From Pelomonas sp. CA6 (lineage in GTDB: Bacteria; Pseudomonadota; Gammaproteobacteria; Burkholderiales; Burkholderiaceae_C), in the NCBI RefSeq assembly GCF_022549225.1, contig NZ_JAKZFD010000001.1, forward strand, positions 186,001 through 250,000: 64,000 nt of DNA, in the 5' to 3' direction. Of the stretch, positions 28,949-37,461 are shown piece after piece; position 1 is the first letter of the stretch; each line of letters opens with the position of its first letter. The translations under genes were made by a program, and so were the position numbers. The notes beneath the pieces are model-generated. The model was not told the origin of the DNA and made no database searches. It saw only the letters and a program-made list of their open reading frames with translations.

Positions 28949-29901
28949 TCCCAGAGAAAGGCGGTGGCCGGGTCGAAGGGATGGGTGGTGCGCCAGTGGC
29001 GCGCGATGTCCACGCGGCGGCAGATCCACACGCGGTCGTGCTTCTCGACATGGTCCAGGAAGCGCTGCAGCGCGCGCATGCGGCCCGGGCGGCCGAGCAG
29101 GCGGCAGTGCATGCCGACGCTCATCATCTTGGGCGCCTCGTCGCCCTCGGCGTAGAGCACGTCGAAGCTGTCGCGCAGGTACTGGAAGAACTCGTCGCCA
29201 TGGCTGAAGCCCTGCGGCAGCGCGAAGCGCATGTCGTTGCAGTCCAGTGTGTAGGGCACGACCAGGTGCGGCGCCAGGCTGCCGTCGGTCTTCCTCACCT
29301 GCAGCCAGAAGGGCAGGTCGTCGCCGTAGTAGTCGCTGTCGTATTCGAAGCCGCCGTAGTCGGCGACCAGGCGCCGCGTGTTGGGGCTGTCGCGGCCGGT
29401 GTACCAGCCCGACGGGCGCTCGCCGGTGAGGCGCTGCAGGATGTCCATGCCGATCTCCATGTGCTGGCGCTCGAGGGCCTCGTCCATGGATTGGTAGTGG
29501 ATCCAGCGCCAGCCATGGCAGGCGATCTCGTGCTGCATCTCCACCAGCGCCCGGGTCAGCTCGGGGTGGCGCTCCATCGCCATCGCGACGCCGAAGACCG
29601 TCAGCGGCAGCGCGCGCTTTTCGAACTCGCGCAGCAGCCGCCACACGCCCGCGCGCGAGCCGTACTCGTAGATGCCCTCCATGCTCAGATGGCGGGCCGG
29701 GTAGGCGGCGGGGTTGAACATCTCGGAGAGGAACTGCTCGCTGCCGGCGTCGCCGTGCAGCACCGAGTTCTCGCCGCCTTCCTCGTAGTTCAGCACGAAC
29801 TGCAGGGCCACGCGCGCGCGGCCCGGCCACTGCGCCTGCGGCGGATGCTCGCCATGGCCGATCAGGTCGCGCGGGTAGCGGGAGAGAGTGGGGCGATTCA
29901 T
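28945..29901 (-). CDS. puuE: Allantoinase PuuE (polysaccharide-deacetylase fold)
   Basis: Hydrolyses allantoin to allantoate. The 318-residue protein shows the cofactor-independent PuuE pattern: YPRDLIGHGEHPPQAQWPGRA, LNYEEGGENSVLHGD, SMEGIYEYGSRAGVWRLL, CHGWRWIHY, SGWYTGRDSPNTRRL, YDSDYYGDDLPFW. It is distinct from metal-dependent AllB. It overlaps gntR upstream and the UraD fusion downstream by four bases each, so the three are translated in sequence. Confidence 0.95.
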   Translation of the reverse strand: MNRPTLSRYPRDLIGHGEHPPQAQWPGRARVALQFVLNYEEGGENSVLHGDAGSEQFLSEMFNPAAYPARHLSMEGIYEYGSRAGVWRLLREFEKRALPLTVFGVAMAMERHPELTRALVEMQHEIACHGWRWIHYQSMDEALERQHMEIGMDILQRLTGERPSGWYTGRDSPNTRRLVADYGGFEYDSDYYGDDLPFWLQVRKTDGSLAPHLVVPYTLDCNDMRFALPQGFSHGDEFFQYLRDSFDVLYAEGDEAPKMMSVGMHCRLLGRPGRMRALQRFLDHVEKHDRVWICRRVDIARHWRTTHPFDPATAFLWE

Positions 29902-30611
29902 GGCGTGAGCACCGCTTTCAGGTCCTGGCCGCGCGGATGCAGGCGCAGGTTGGATTCGACATGGCCCAGGTGGGCCTCCAGCAGCCGGAGCACGGCGCGC
30001 CGGTCGCGCGCCTCCAGCGCGTCGACCAGGGCCTCGTGCTCGGCCTGCGATTCGGCGGCCGAATGGGCGCTCTGCACCATCAGCGCGATCAGCGAGCCGC
30101 GCGCGAGCAGCTCGCCCAGCATCTGCGCCAGCACCTCGTTGCCCTGCATGCGCGCCAGCAGCACGTGGAAGTCCGCCAGCAGCCGCGTGCGGCCGGGCAC
30201 GTCGGTGCGCGCCACGGCCTCGCGTTCCTGCGCCAGGTGGGCGCGCAGCGTGGCGATCTGCTCCGGCGTGATGCGCGTCACCAGCTCGGCCAGCATGGCC
30301 GACTCCAGCATGCGCCGGACTTCGAACACCTGGCGCGCCTCCTCGGCGCTGGGCTGGGCGACGAAGGCGCCGCGCGCCGGCGTCAGCGTCACCAGGCGGT
30401 CGCGGCTGAGCTGGTTCAGGGCCTGGCGCACCAGCGTGCGCGAACACTGGAAGATGTCGGCCAGCTGCTGCTCGCCCAGCTTGGTGCCGGGCATCAGCCG
30501 GCGCTCGACGATGGCCTGGGTGATGGACGCGGCGATGCGCTCCGTGACCGTGGCCGCGCTCGACGACGCGGCCGCGGCGGGCGAGGGAAGGGGCGTGGCC
30601 TTGGCGCTCAT
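29898..30611 (-). CDS. GntR/FadR-family regulator of the purine/allantoin operons
   Basis: Protein of 237 residues: N-terminal winged helix (LGEQQLADIFQCSRTLVRQALNQLSRDRLVTL, about 52-90) and a C-terminal FCD ligand domain (ADFHVLLARMQGNEVLAQML). It opens the minus-strand operon. A perfect palindrome, AAGTGTATACACTT, lies 10 bases before its start, and a one-mismatch copy lies before puuD, strongly suggesting it represses itself and both arms until a ureide binds. The start at 30611 keeps the operator outside the coding region; an ATG at 30650 would put it inside. Confidence 0.9.
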   Translation of the reverse strand: MSAKATPLPSPAAAASSSAATVTERIAASITQAIVERRLMPGTKLGEQQLADIFQCSRTLVRQALNQLSRDRLVTLTPARGAFVAQPSAEEARQVFEVRRMLESAMLAELVTRITPEQIATLRAHLAQEREAVARTDVPGRTRLLADFHVLLARMQGNEVLAQMLGELLARGSLIALMVQSAHSAAESQAEHEALVDALEARDRRAVLRLLEAHLGHVESNLRLHPRGQDLKAVLTP

Positions 30612-30620
30612 GGTGTGCCG

Positions 30621-30634
30621 AAGTGTATACACTT
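30621..30634. promoter_or_regulatory. GntR operator in the gntR/uraH divergent promoter
   Basis: AAGTGTATACACTT is a perfect 14-bp palindrome with core TGTATACA, between gntR (10 bases away) and uraH (47 bases away). Position and symmetry fit a site for the FadR-type regulator next door. The second copy at 31868-31881 differs at one position. Confidence 0.78.
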
Positions 30635-30681
30635 TGGGCCTGCTCTCCATATCGACGATGCCGAACGGAAGGATTCCCGCG

Positions 30682-31035
30682 ATGGGCAAGCTCACGACTC
30701 ACGTCCTGGACACGATGAACGGCGGCCCCGCGGCGGGCATGGCGGTGCGCCTGTACCGCGTGGACGCGCAGGAGGCGCAATTGCTGCTGCAGCTGCGGCT
30801 GAACGACGACGGCCGCGCCGACGCGCCGCTGCTGCAGGGCGAGGCCCTGCGCGCCGGGCGCTACCGGCTGGTGTTCGCGGTGGCCGACTATTTCCGCGCG
30901 CGCGGCGTGGCGCTGCCGCAGCCGCCCTTCCTCGACGAGGTGCCGCTGGACTTCGGCATCGCCGACGCGGCCGCGCACTACCACGTGCCGCTGCTGGCCA
31001 GCCCCTGGGCCTATTCCACCTACCGCGGCAGCTGA
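30682..31035 (+). CDS. uraH: 5-hydroxyisourate hydrolase (transthyretin-like)
   Basis: Converts 5-hydroxyisourate to OHCU in urate breakdown. The 117-residue protein has the full family pattern: GKLTTHVLDTMNGGPAAGM at the start, ALRAGRYRLVFAVADYF in the middle, HYHVPLLASPWAYSTYRGS at the end. The C-terminal YRGS and the His residues form the active site. GGAAGGA 9 bases upstream fixes the start. First gene of the plus-strand arm, six bases before xdhC. Confidence 0.96.
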   Translation: MGKLTTHVLDTMNGGPAAGMAVRLYRVDAQEAQLLLQLRLNDDGRADAPLLQGEALRAGRYRLVFAVADYFRARGVALPQPPFLDEVPLDFGIADAAAHYHVPLLASPWAYSTYRGS

Positions 31036-31041
31036 GGCCCC

Positions 31042-31851
31042 ATGCGCGACTGGCAAGACCTGGCACGGCAGCTGGCGCTGGCGCCCGCGGTGCTGGTGCG
31101 GGTCGAGCGGGTGCAGGGCAGTGGTCCGCGCGAGGTCGGCGCCTGGATGGCGCTCAGCGGCGAGCGGCAGATCGGCACCATCGGCGGCGGCCGGCTGGAG
31201 TTCGATGCCATCCAGCTGGCGCGCGAGGCCCTGGCGCGGGGCGGGGTGACGCAGCCGCTGCACCGGTTCGCGCTCGGACCCAGCCTGGGGCAGTGCTGTG
31301 GCGGCGTGGTCTGGCTGGCGCTGGAGTGGCTGGACGCCGCGGCCATTCCCGGGCTGCGCGAGCGCCTGGACGCGGCGCCTCGCTGGCGCGAGCTGGCCCT
31401 GTTCGGCGGCGGGCATGTCGGGCGCGCCATCGTCGCGCTTTGTGCGCGGCTGCCGCTGCGCGTGCACTGGATCGACAGCCGCGAGGAGATCTTCCCGCCC
31501 GATCTGCCCGAGACCCTGCGCACCGAGCACTCCGACCCGGTGCAGGCCGCGGTGCCCGGCGTGGCGCCGGGCGCGCGGGTGCTGATCATGAGCTTCAGCC
31601 ATGCGGAGGACCTGGACATCCTCGCCGCCTGCCTGAAGCGCCAGCGCGAGCGCGGCGACCTCGCCTCCATCGGCCTGATCGGCAGCAAGAGCAAGTGGGC
31701 GGCCTTTCGCCACCGGCTGGAGGCGCGCGGCTTCGCGCCCGAGGAGCTGGACCGGGTGCGCTGCCCCATCGGCCTGCCGGGCATCACCGGCAAGCAGCCG
31801 GAGGTGATCGCGCTGGCGGTGGTGGCGCAGCTGATGCAGGATCTTCCCTAA
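31042..31851 (+). CDS. xdhC: Xanthine dehydrogenase accessory protein XdhC
   Basis: Inserts the sulfurated molybdenum cofactor into xanthine dehydrogenase. The 269-residue protein has the N-terminal XdhC/CoxI domain (RVERVQGSGPREVGAWMAL, IGGGRLEFDAIQLA, GPSLGQCCGGVVWLALE with the cofactor-binding cysteines) and a C-terminal Rossmann domain (LALFGGGHVGRAIV, IGLIGSKSKWAAFRHRL, CPIGLPGITGKQPEVIA). It is separated from its xdhAB partners by about 7 kb and lies in the uraH operon. Confidence 0.94.
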   Translation: MRDWQDLARQLALAPAVLVRVERVQGSGPREVGAWMALSGERQIGTIGGGRLEFDAIQLAREALARGGVTQPLHRFALGPSLGQCCGGVVWLALEWLDAAAIPGLRERLDAAPRWRELALFGGGHVGRAIVALCARLPLRVHWIDSREEIFPPDLPETLRTEHSDPVQAAVPGVAPGARVLIMSFSHAEDLDILAACLKRQRERGDLASIGLIGSKSKWAAFRHRLEARGFAPEELDRVRCPIGLPGITGKQPEVIALAVVAQLMQDLP

Positions 31852-31867
31852 GCGGCCATTGGCGCCG

Positions 31868-31881
31868 AACTGTATACACTT
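31868..31881. promoter_or_regulatory. Second GntR operator, upstream of puuD
   Basis: AACTGTATACACTT is identical to the gntR operator at 13 of 14 positions. It lies 16 bases after the xdhC stop and 120 bases before puuD, implying a separate regulated promoter for puuD and the glycerate kinase gene. Confidence 0.75.
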
Positions 31882-32001
31882 CGCAGCTGCTTGCGGTCGC
31901 CGCGGCGCCCGCCGTCCCTGTCACGGCGTGAAGCGCGACCCCATCGGCTCACAGCGCCCGCAGTGGTGAGCCGGACCTCGTGACATCGGGTTCTCCGCCT
32001 C

Positions 32002-33192
32002 ATGGAAAGCTATCTGCTGGACTGGGCCAACGTGCTGCTGCGCTGGCTGCATGTGATCGTGGCCATCGCCTGGATCGGCGCCTCCTTCTATTTCGTCTGG
32101 CTGGACAACCACCTGCTCCGGCCCGAGGCCGCGGACCTGAAGGCCAAGGGCGTGGACGGCGAGCTGTGGGCGGTGCATGGCGGGGGCTTTTACAACCCGC
32201 AGAAGTACAAGGTGGCGCCGGCCAATCTGCCGCAGCACCTGCACTGGTTCTACTGGGAGAGCTACTGGACCTGGATGAGCGGCTTCGCGCTGTTCACCGT
32301 GCTCTATCTCTTCAATGCGGAGAGCTTTCTGATCGACCGCCGCGTGCACGACTGGAGCGCGCCGGCCGCGGTGGCGGCGGCGCTCGGCTTCCTGGCCGCC
32401 GGCTGGCTGGTGTACGACCAGATCTGCCGCCGCTTCGGCCGCAAGGCCGACGGCAGCATCGGCAACGACGGCGTGGTGCTGGGCTTGATCGCGCTCTTCA
32501 TCGTCGCGGCCAGCTGGGCGGCCTGCCAGCTCTTCGCCGGGCGCGCGGCCTTCCTGATCGTCGGCGCGATGATCGCCACGATGATGAGCGCCAACGTCTT
32601 CTTCTGGATCATCCCGGGCCAGAAGCAGGTGATCGCGGACATGCGCGCCGGCCGGCCGGTGGACCCCGTCCACGGCCAGCGCGGCAAGCAGCGCAGCGTG
32701 CACAACACCTATTTCACGCTGCCGGTGCTGATCGCGATGCTGTCCAACCACTACGGCATGCTGCACGGCCATGCGCACAACTGGCTGGTGCTGGTCGGGC
32801 TGATGGCGGTGGGCGCGCTGGTGCGCAGCTGGTTCGTGCAGCGGCACCAGGGCGTCAATGCCTGGCCGCTGTTGGTCGGCGTGGCGCTGCTGCTGGTGGC
32901 GCTGATCGCCGCGCTGGCGCCCCGGCCCGCGGTGTCCACGGGCGCGGAGGCCGGCGCGCCGGTGAGCCTGGCCCAGGTGCAGGCCGTCGTGGCCCAGCGC
33001 TGCCAGCTGTGCCACAACGCGCAGCTGGCGCAGAAGGGCGTGCAGCTGCACAGCGCGGCGCTGATCGAGCAGCATGCGCAGGCCATCTACCAGCAGGCGG
33101 TGCTGCTCAAGACCATGCCGCTGAACAATGCCACCGGCATCACCGACGAGGAGCGCGCGCTGCTGGCGCGCTGGTATCTGCAACGGCGCTGA
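32002..33192 (+). CDS. puuD: Membrane urate hydroxylase/oxidase PuuD with cytochrome c domain
   Basis: Oxidises urate to 5-hydroxyisourate in the membrane. The 396-residue protein has about eight membrane helices in a DUF989/urate-oxidase module (WLHVIVAIAWIGASFYFVWLD; HWFYWESYWTWMSGFALF; HNTYFTLPVLIAMLSNHYGM). A C-terminal cytochrome c domain has CQLCH at residues 334-338 and a possible axial Met in KTMPLNNATG. It thus passes electrons to the respiratory chain rather than to O2 directly, in contrast to soluble uricase. Promoter region carries the GntR palindrome. Confidence 0.95.
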   Translation: MESYLLDWANVLLRWLHVIVAIAWIGASFYFVWLDNHLLRPEAADLKAKGVDGELWAVHGGGFYNPQKYKVAPANLPQHLHWFYWESYWTWMSGFALFTVLYLFNAESFLIDRRVHDWSAPAAVAAALGFLAAGWLVYDQICRRFGRKADGSIGNDGVVLGLIALFIVAASWAACQLFAGRAAFLIVGAMIATMMSANVFFWIIPGQKQVIADMRAGRPVDPVHGQRGKQRSVHNTYFTLPVLIAMLSNHYGMLHGHAHNWLVLVGLMAVGALVRSWFVQRHQGVNAWPLLVGVALLLVALIAALAPRPAVSTGAEAGAPVSLAQVQAVVAQRCQLCHNAQLAQKGVQLHSAALIEQHAQAIYQQAVLLKTMPLNNATGITDEERALLARWYLQRR

Positions 33193-33213
33193 GTGGCTGG
33201 GCGCGGGCGCACA

Positions 33214-34515
33214 ATGGCCGCCATGAACCCCGACCTGCCCGAGCCCCGCGAGCTGCTGACGCGGCTCTTCCATGCCGCTGTCGCGCGGGCGCAGCCGTCC
33301 CGCGTGCTGGCCGCCCATCTGCCGCCGCCGCCGCGCGGCCGCACCCTGGTGCTGGGCGCGGGCAAGGCCAGCGCCGCGATGGCGCAGGCGCTGGAAGCGG
33401 CCTGGCCGGACTCGGCGCCGCTGTCGGGGCTGGTGGTCACGCGCTACGGCCACACGCCGGCCGACTACCGGCCGCGCCGGCTGGAGGTGGTCGAGGCCGC
33501 GCACCCCGTGCCCGACGCCGCCGGCGAGCGCGCGGCGGCGCGCATGCTGCAGCTGGCCGGCGGCCTGGGCCCCGAGGACCTCGTGATCTGCCTGATCTCC
33601 GGCGGCGGCTCGGCCCTGCTGGGTCTGCCGCAGCCGGGCCTGACGCTGGCGGAGAAGCAGCAGATCAACAAGGCGCTGCTGGCCAGTGGCGCAGGCATCG
33701 CCGAGATGAACTGCGTGCGCAAGCATCTGTCGGCGATCAAGGGCGGGCGGCTGGCGCTGGCCTGCGCGCCGGCGCGCCTGCTGACGCTGCTGATCTCGGA
33801 CGTGCCCGGCGACGACCCCGCGGTGATCGCCTCCGGCCCCACGGTGGCCGACCCCGGCCGCTGCGCCGACGCGTTGGCGATCTGCCAGCGCTACCGCATC
33901 GCGCTGCCCGAGGTCGTGCGCCAGGCCTGGGCGCGCGGCGACTGGGAGACCCCCAAGCCCGGCGATCCACGCCTGCCGCCGCAGGAGCTGCGGCTGATCG
34001 CCACGCCCATGCAGAGCCTGCAGGCGGCGGCCGGCGCGGCGCGCGCGCTGGGGCTGGCGGCCCATGTGCTGTCCGACGAGATCGAGGGCGAATCGCGCGA
34101 CATCGGCCGCATGCATGCCGCGCTGGCGCGCAGCGTGGCGCGCCATGGCCAGCCCTTCGCGCGGCCCTGCGTGCTGCTGTCGGGCGGCGAAACCACCGTC
34201 ACGCTGGGGCCGGGCGCCGCCGGCCGCGGCGGCCGCGCCAGCGAATTCCTGCTCGGCTGCGCGCTGGCGCTGGACGGCGAGCCGGGGGTCTGGGCGCTGG
34301 CCGCCGACACCGACGGCATCGACGGCGTGGAGGACAACGCCGGCGCCCTGCTGGCGCCCAGCAGCCTGGCGCGCGCCCGCGCGCTGGGGCTGCGGCCGGC
34401 CGAGCTGCTGGGGGCGCACGACGCCTACCGCTTCTTCGAGCCGCTGGGCGACCTGCTGTTCACCGGCCCCACCCAGACCAACGTCAATGACTTCCGGGCC
34501 CTTCTGGTGATTTGA
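33214..34515 (+). CDS. Glycerate 2-kinase (MOFRL family; TtuD-like)
   Basis: Phosphorylates glycerate to 2-phosphoglycerate, an end step for glyoxylate made from ureides; relatives have been called hydroxypyruvate reductase. The 433-residue protein has the DUF4147 domain (LVLGAGKASAAMAQALE, VVEAAHPVPDAAGERAA, LISGGGSALLGLP, MNCVRKHLSAIKGGRLA, SDVPGDDPAVIASGPT) and the C-terminal MOFRL domain (LLSGGETTVTLGP, ALAADTDGIDG, PTQTNVNDFRALLV). It follows puuD by 21 bases. A start at 33223 is equally possible. Confidence 0.9.
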   Translation: MAAMNPDLPEPRELLTRLFHAAVARAQPSRVLAAHLPPPPRGRTLVLGAGKASAAMAQALEAAWPDSAPLSGLVVTRYGHTPADYRPRRLEVVEAAHPVPDAAGERAAARMLQLAGGLGPEDLVICLISGGGSALLGLPQPGLTLAEKQQINKALLASGAGIAEMNCVRKHLSAIKGGRLALACAPARLLTLLISDVPGDDPAVIASGPTVADPGRCADALAICQRYRIALPEVVRQAWARGDWETPKPGDPRLPPQELRLIATPMQSLQAAAGAARALGLAAHVLSDEIEGESRDIGRMHAALARSVARHGQPFARPCVLLSGGETTVTLGPGAAGRGGRASEFLLGCALALDGEPGVWALAADTDGIDGVEDNAGALLAPSSLARARALGLRPAELLGAHDAYRFFEPLGDLLFTGPTQTNVNDFRALLVI

Positions 34516-34641
34516 CCCCCGGGCCATCCCCCGGGAGAGGGGACAGGGGCCCCGCTGGACTTGACGCAGCGCAAGGCGTGGTCGGCGCCCTTGCCGCACA
34601 TTGCGGTCACCCGCATTGCCCGTTCAACGCCCTTTTTCTGG

Positions 34642-35346
34642 ATGGACTGTTCTCCCTTGCCGACCCGACACGCGAGCGACCTGGCCTGGCGCGTCATGCC
34701 CGGACAGTGGCAGGCCCTGCTCGCCGGTGCGCCGGGCACCGCGCTTCAGGCCCTGGACCTGCTGGCCAGCCGCCGCCGGCTGCAGCCGGGCGCCACGGTG
34801 TTCCGGCGCGGACAGGCCGCGCGCGGCCTGCTGGCCGTGCTGGATGGGCAGGTCGGGCTGGGCCTGGTCCGCGAGGACCAGGGCCAGACGCTGGAGCGCA
34901 CGCTGCGCGGCCCGCAATGGCTGGACCTGGCCAGCGCCTGGCTGGACGAGGTCCACCAGCAGGACGCCTGGTGCATCACCGAGGCCGACGTGCTGGAGTT
35001 GCCGATGGCGCCGCTGCGCGCCTGCCTGCAGGAGCGGCCCGAGCTGGCCGAGGGGCTGATGCGGCAGCTGGCGCGCCAGCTGCGCGAGCTCGGCGGCATC
35101 ACCCATGAGCTGATGCACATGGATGCCGAGAAGCGCCTCGCGGCCTGGCTGCTGCGCCGCGCGGCCGGCCTGTCCAGCATGGCGCTGGGCGAGCGCAAGC
35201 GCGACATCGCCGCGCAGCTGGCGATCGCGCCGGAGACGCTGTCGCGCCTGATGCGCCAGCTCAAGATCAAGGGATTGATCGACGTGCAGGGCTACACCGT
35301 GCGCCTGCTCGCCCCCGATCAGCTGAGGTTGCTCGCCCAGGGCTGA
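34642..35346 (+). CDS. Crp/Fnr-family transcriptional regulator
   Basis: Protein of 234 residues: cyclic-nucleotide-binding-fold N-domain (LQPGATVFRRGQAARGLLAVLDGQVGL) and a C-terminal winged helix (AEKRLAAWLLRR, RDIAAQLAIAPETLSRLMRQLKIKGLI). The DNA-binding helix fits the FNR/Dnr type. It has no N-terminal four-cysteine cluster, so it is not an oxygen-sensing Fe-S Fnr. A Crp/Fnr-like site, TTGACGCAGCGCAA, lies 80 bases upstream. The start MDCSPLPTRHASDL is taken as the first ATG after the non-conserved upstream region. Target genes unknown. Confidence 0.82.
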   Translation: MDCSPLPTRHASDLAWRVMPGQWQALLAGAPGTALQALDLLASRRRLQPGATVFRRGQAARGLLAVLDGQVGLGLVREDQGQTLERTLRGPQWLDLASAWLDEVHQQDAWCITEADVLELPMAPLRACLQERPELAEGLMRQLARQLRELGGITHELMHMDAEKRLAAWLLRRAAGLSSMALGERKRDIAAQLAIAPETLSRLMRQLKIKGLIDVQGYTVRLLAPDQLRLLAQG

Positions 35347-35450
35347 TCGCGCCAGTCTGGTACAGGCCGACACGATTTGGCCGCGGCGATGGTGGCACAC
35401 TCGCTCCCCGCATCGGCCCGCAACGAGGCCGGATCATGGGGGGAGGGATC

Positions 35451-37346
35451 ATGCTGACCGGCGACTATGTGCACCAGGTCCGCCTGCACGAGCAAGAAAG
35501 CCAGGCCGATCCGCGGCGCTACCGGCGCAAGGTGCTGATGTTCGCGCTGCTGGGCTATGGCGTGCTGCTGCTGGCGGCGCTGCTGGCGGTGGCGCTGCTG
35601 GGCTGGGTGATGGCGCGCATGGCCGCGGGCGGCTTCCGCGGCTGGATGGTGTGGCCGCTGCTGGCCAGCCTGGGCCTGCTGTGGAGCGTGCTGGCGGCGC
35701 TGCGCCCGGGCTGGGGAGCGGCTCAAGGCGAGCGCCTGAGCGCCCGCGACGCGCCGGCGCTGTTCGACGCGCTGGACAAGATCCGCCGCAAGGTCAACGG
35801 ACCGCCGCTGCACGAGGTGCGCGTGGACGGCAGCTTCAACGCCTCCATCGAACAACGCCCGCGCTGGCTGGGCCTGGGCCAGCACAATGTGCTCACCCTG
35901 GGCTGGCCGCTGCTGGCCGCGCTGGAGCCGCGCCGTGTGCTGGTGGTGGTGGCGCATGAGTACGGCCATCTGCGCGGCGACCATGGCCGGCTGTCGGCCT
36001 GGATCTATCGCACGCGCCGGACCTGGGGCCGGCTCTACCACCATTACCGCGAGGACGATTCGCTGGTCGCCGCGGCGCTGGTCCGTTTCGTCGGCTGGTA
36101 CTTCCCGCGTTTCGATGCGCTGAGCTTTGCGCTCGCGCGCCAGGACGAGTACGAGGCCGACCGTGTCGCGGTGCGGCTGTTCGGCGCCGAGGCGGTGACG
36201 CAGACCCTGCAGGAAATCGAGCTGAAGGCGGCGCAGTACGACGAGCAGTTCTGGGCCCAGTGGTGGCGGCTGGCACGCATCTCGGCGCCCGGCGACGCGC
36301 CGCCCACGCCCTTCCAGCAGATGCCGCAGCTGATGCTGCGGCTGCCCGAACCGGCGCTGCAGCAGCGCTGGCTGCGCCGCGCGTTGCAGCGCCTGCCCGA
36401 TCCCGACGACACCCACCCGGTGCTGCGCGACCGCCTGGCCGCGGTGCGCCTGGGCCCCGGCGGGCAGGACGAGGTCGTGGCGCGGCCGCGCGGCGACGAC
36501 CTGCCGGCGCTGTCCGGCGGCCATTCGCTGCGCCTGCTGGGGCAGGCGCGGGCGCGCGTGGCGATGGCGCTGGACAAGGCCTGGTGGCGCGAGGCGCGCG
36601 GCGAATGGGGGCGGCATGGCGAGCGTCTGCGCACGCTGTGGGCCGATGCCCAGCGGCTCAAGGCCAAGGACTCGCAGGCGTTGAGCGTGGCCGACTGGCT
36701 GCGCCTGGCCGAGGCGCGCGAGGTGCTGAGCGGCAAGAACCCGCTGCCCCAGCTGGAGCAGGCGCTGGCGCTGGCGCCCGAGCATGAGACCCTGTTGCTG
36801 CGCCTGGTCCGGCTGCAGGTGCCCGAGGGCGACCCGCGTGCCGGCGAATGGCTGGAGCGCCTGCATGGCTACGAGGCCTCGGCCTGGCGCGCGGCCACGC
36901 TGGCCCAGGACTGGCTGGACGAGATCACGCGCCGTGGCCAGCCGCCCAAGGCCGAGCTGCGCCGTCTCTGGCGCAAGCGGCTGCAGGCGGCGCAGGCGCT
37001 GGAAGACAAGGCCTGGGAAACCTTCAGCGCGACTCCGCCTTGGGAGCGCAGCATCCCGGTGGTGCTGGAGGCCGAGGCCCTGCGCGAGCTGCGCGGCGAC
37101 GTGCTGAGCGTGCCGGGGCTGCGCTCCGCGTGGATCAGTGAGCAAGACCTGGACCTGCGGCCGCGCCGCCGCCACTTCGCCGTCTGGCTGCAGCTGCGCC
37201 GCCGCCCCTCGCCCGAGCAGGCCGACCTGATCGCGCAGCGCCTCCACCAACGCCTGGACCTCCCCGGCCGCTGCCGCGTGCTGGTCGTGGGCCGGCATGT
37301 GGAGCCCGAGCGGATGAAGGGCGTGGCGCTGACGGTCCTGAAATAA
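35451..37346 (+). CDS. M48-family membrane metalloprotease
   Basis: Zinc protease of 631 residues. Two N-terminal membrane helices (about 30-52 and 64-84) precede a catalytic domain with HEYGH (H169, E170, H173) and the third ligand Glu233 in DEYEADRVA. The C-terminal half (about 350-631) is an Ala/Leu/Arg-rich helical region suggestive of TPR-like repeats. HtpX-type proteases of this group remove misfolded membrane proteins, but the extra domain makes this a distinct subtype. GGGGGGAGGG just upstream supports 35451 over 35436. Confidence 0.82.
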   Translation: MLTGDYVHQVRLHEQESQADPRRYRRKVLMFALLGYGVLLLAALLAVALLGWVMARMAAGGFRGWMVWPLLASLGLLWSVLAALRPGWGAAQGERLSARDAPALFDALDKIRRKVNGPPLHEVRVDGSFNASIEQRPRWLGLGQHNVLTLGWPLLAALEPRRVLVVVAHEYGHLRGDHGRLSAWIYRTRRTWGRLYHHYREDDSLVAAALVRFVGWYFPRFDALSFALARQDEYEADRVAVRLFGAEAVTQTLQEIELKAAQYDEQFWAQWWRLARISAPGDAPPTPFQQMPQLMLRLPEPALQQRWLRRALQRLPDPDDTHPVLRDRLAAVRLGPGGQDEVVARPRGDDLPALSGGHSLRLLGQARARVAMALDKAWWREARGEWGRHGERLRTLWADAQRLKAKDSQALSVADWLRLAEAREVLSGKNPLPQLEQALALAPEHETLLLRLVRLQVPEGDPRAGEWLERLHGYEASAWRAATLAQDWLDEITRRGQPPKAELRRLWRKRLQAAQALEDKAWETFSATPPWERSIPVVLEAEALRELRGDVLSVPGLRSAWISEQDLDLRPRRRHFAVWLQLRRRPSPEQADLIAQRLHQRLDLPGRCRVLVVGRHVEPERMKGVALTVLK

Positions 37347-37461
37347 GGGGTGCCGCTCCTCGTCCAGGTCCCGACCCGGGCGGGTCACCGGCTGCCGGGC
37401 CGGGACCCGGCGGGCTCTGCGCCGCGCGCCGGCCGCCGGAACGACAAACACAACAAGCCGC

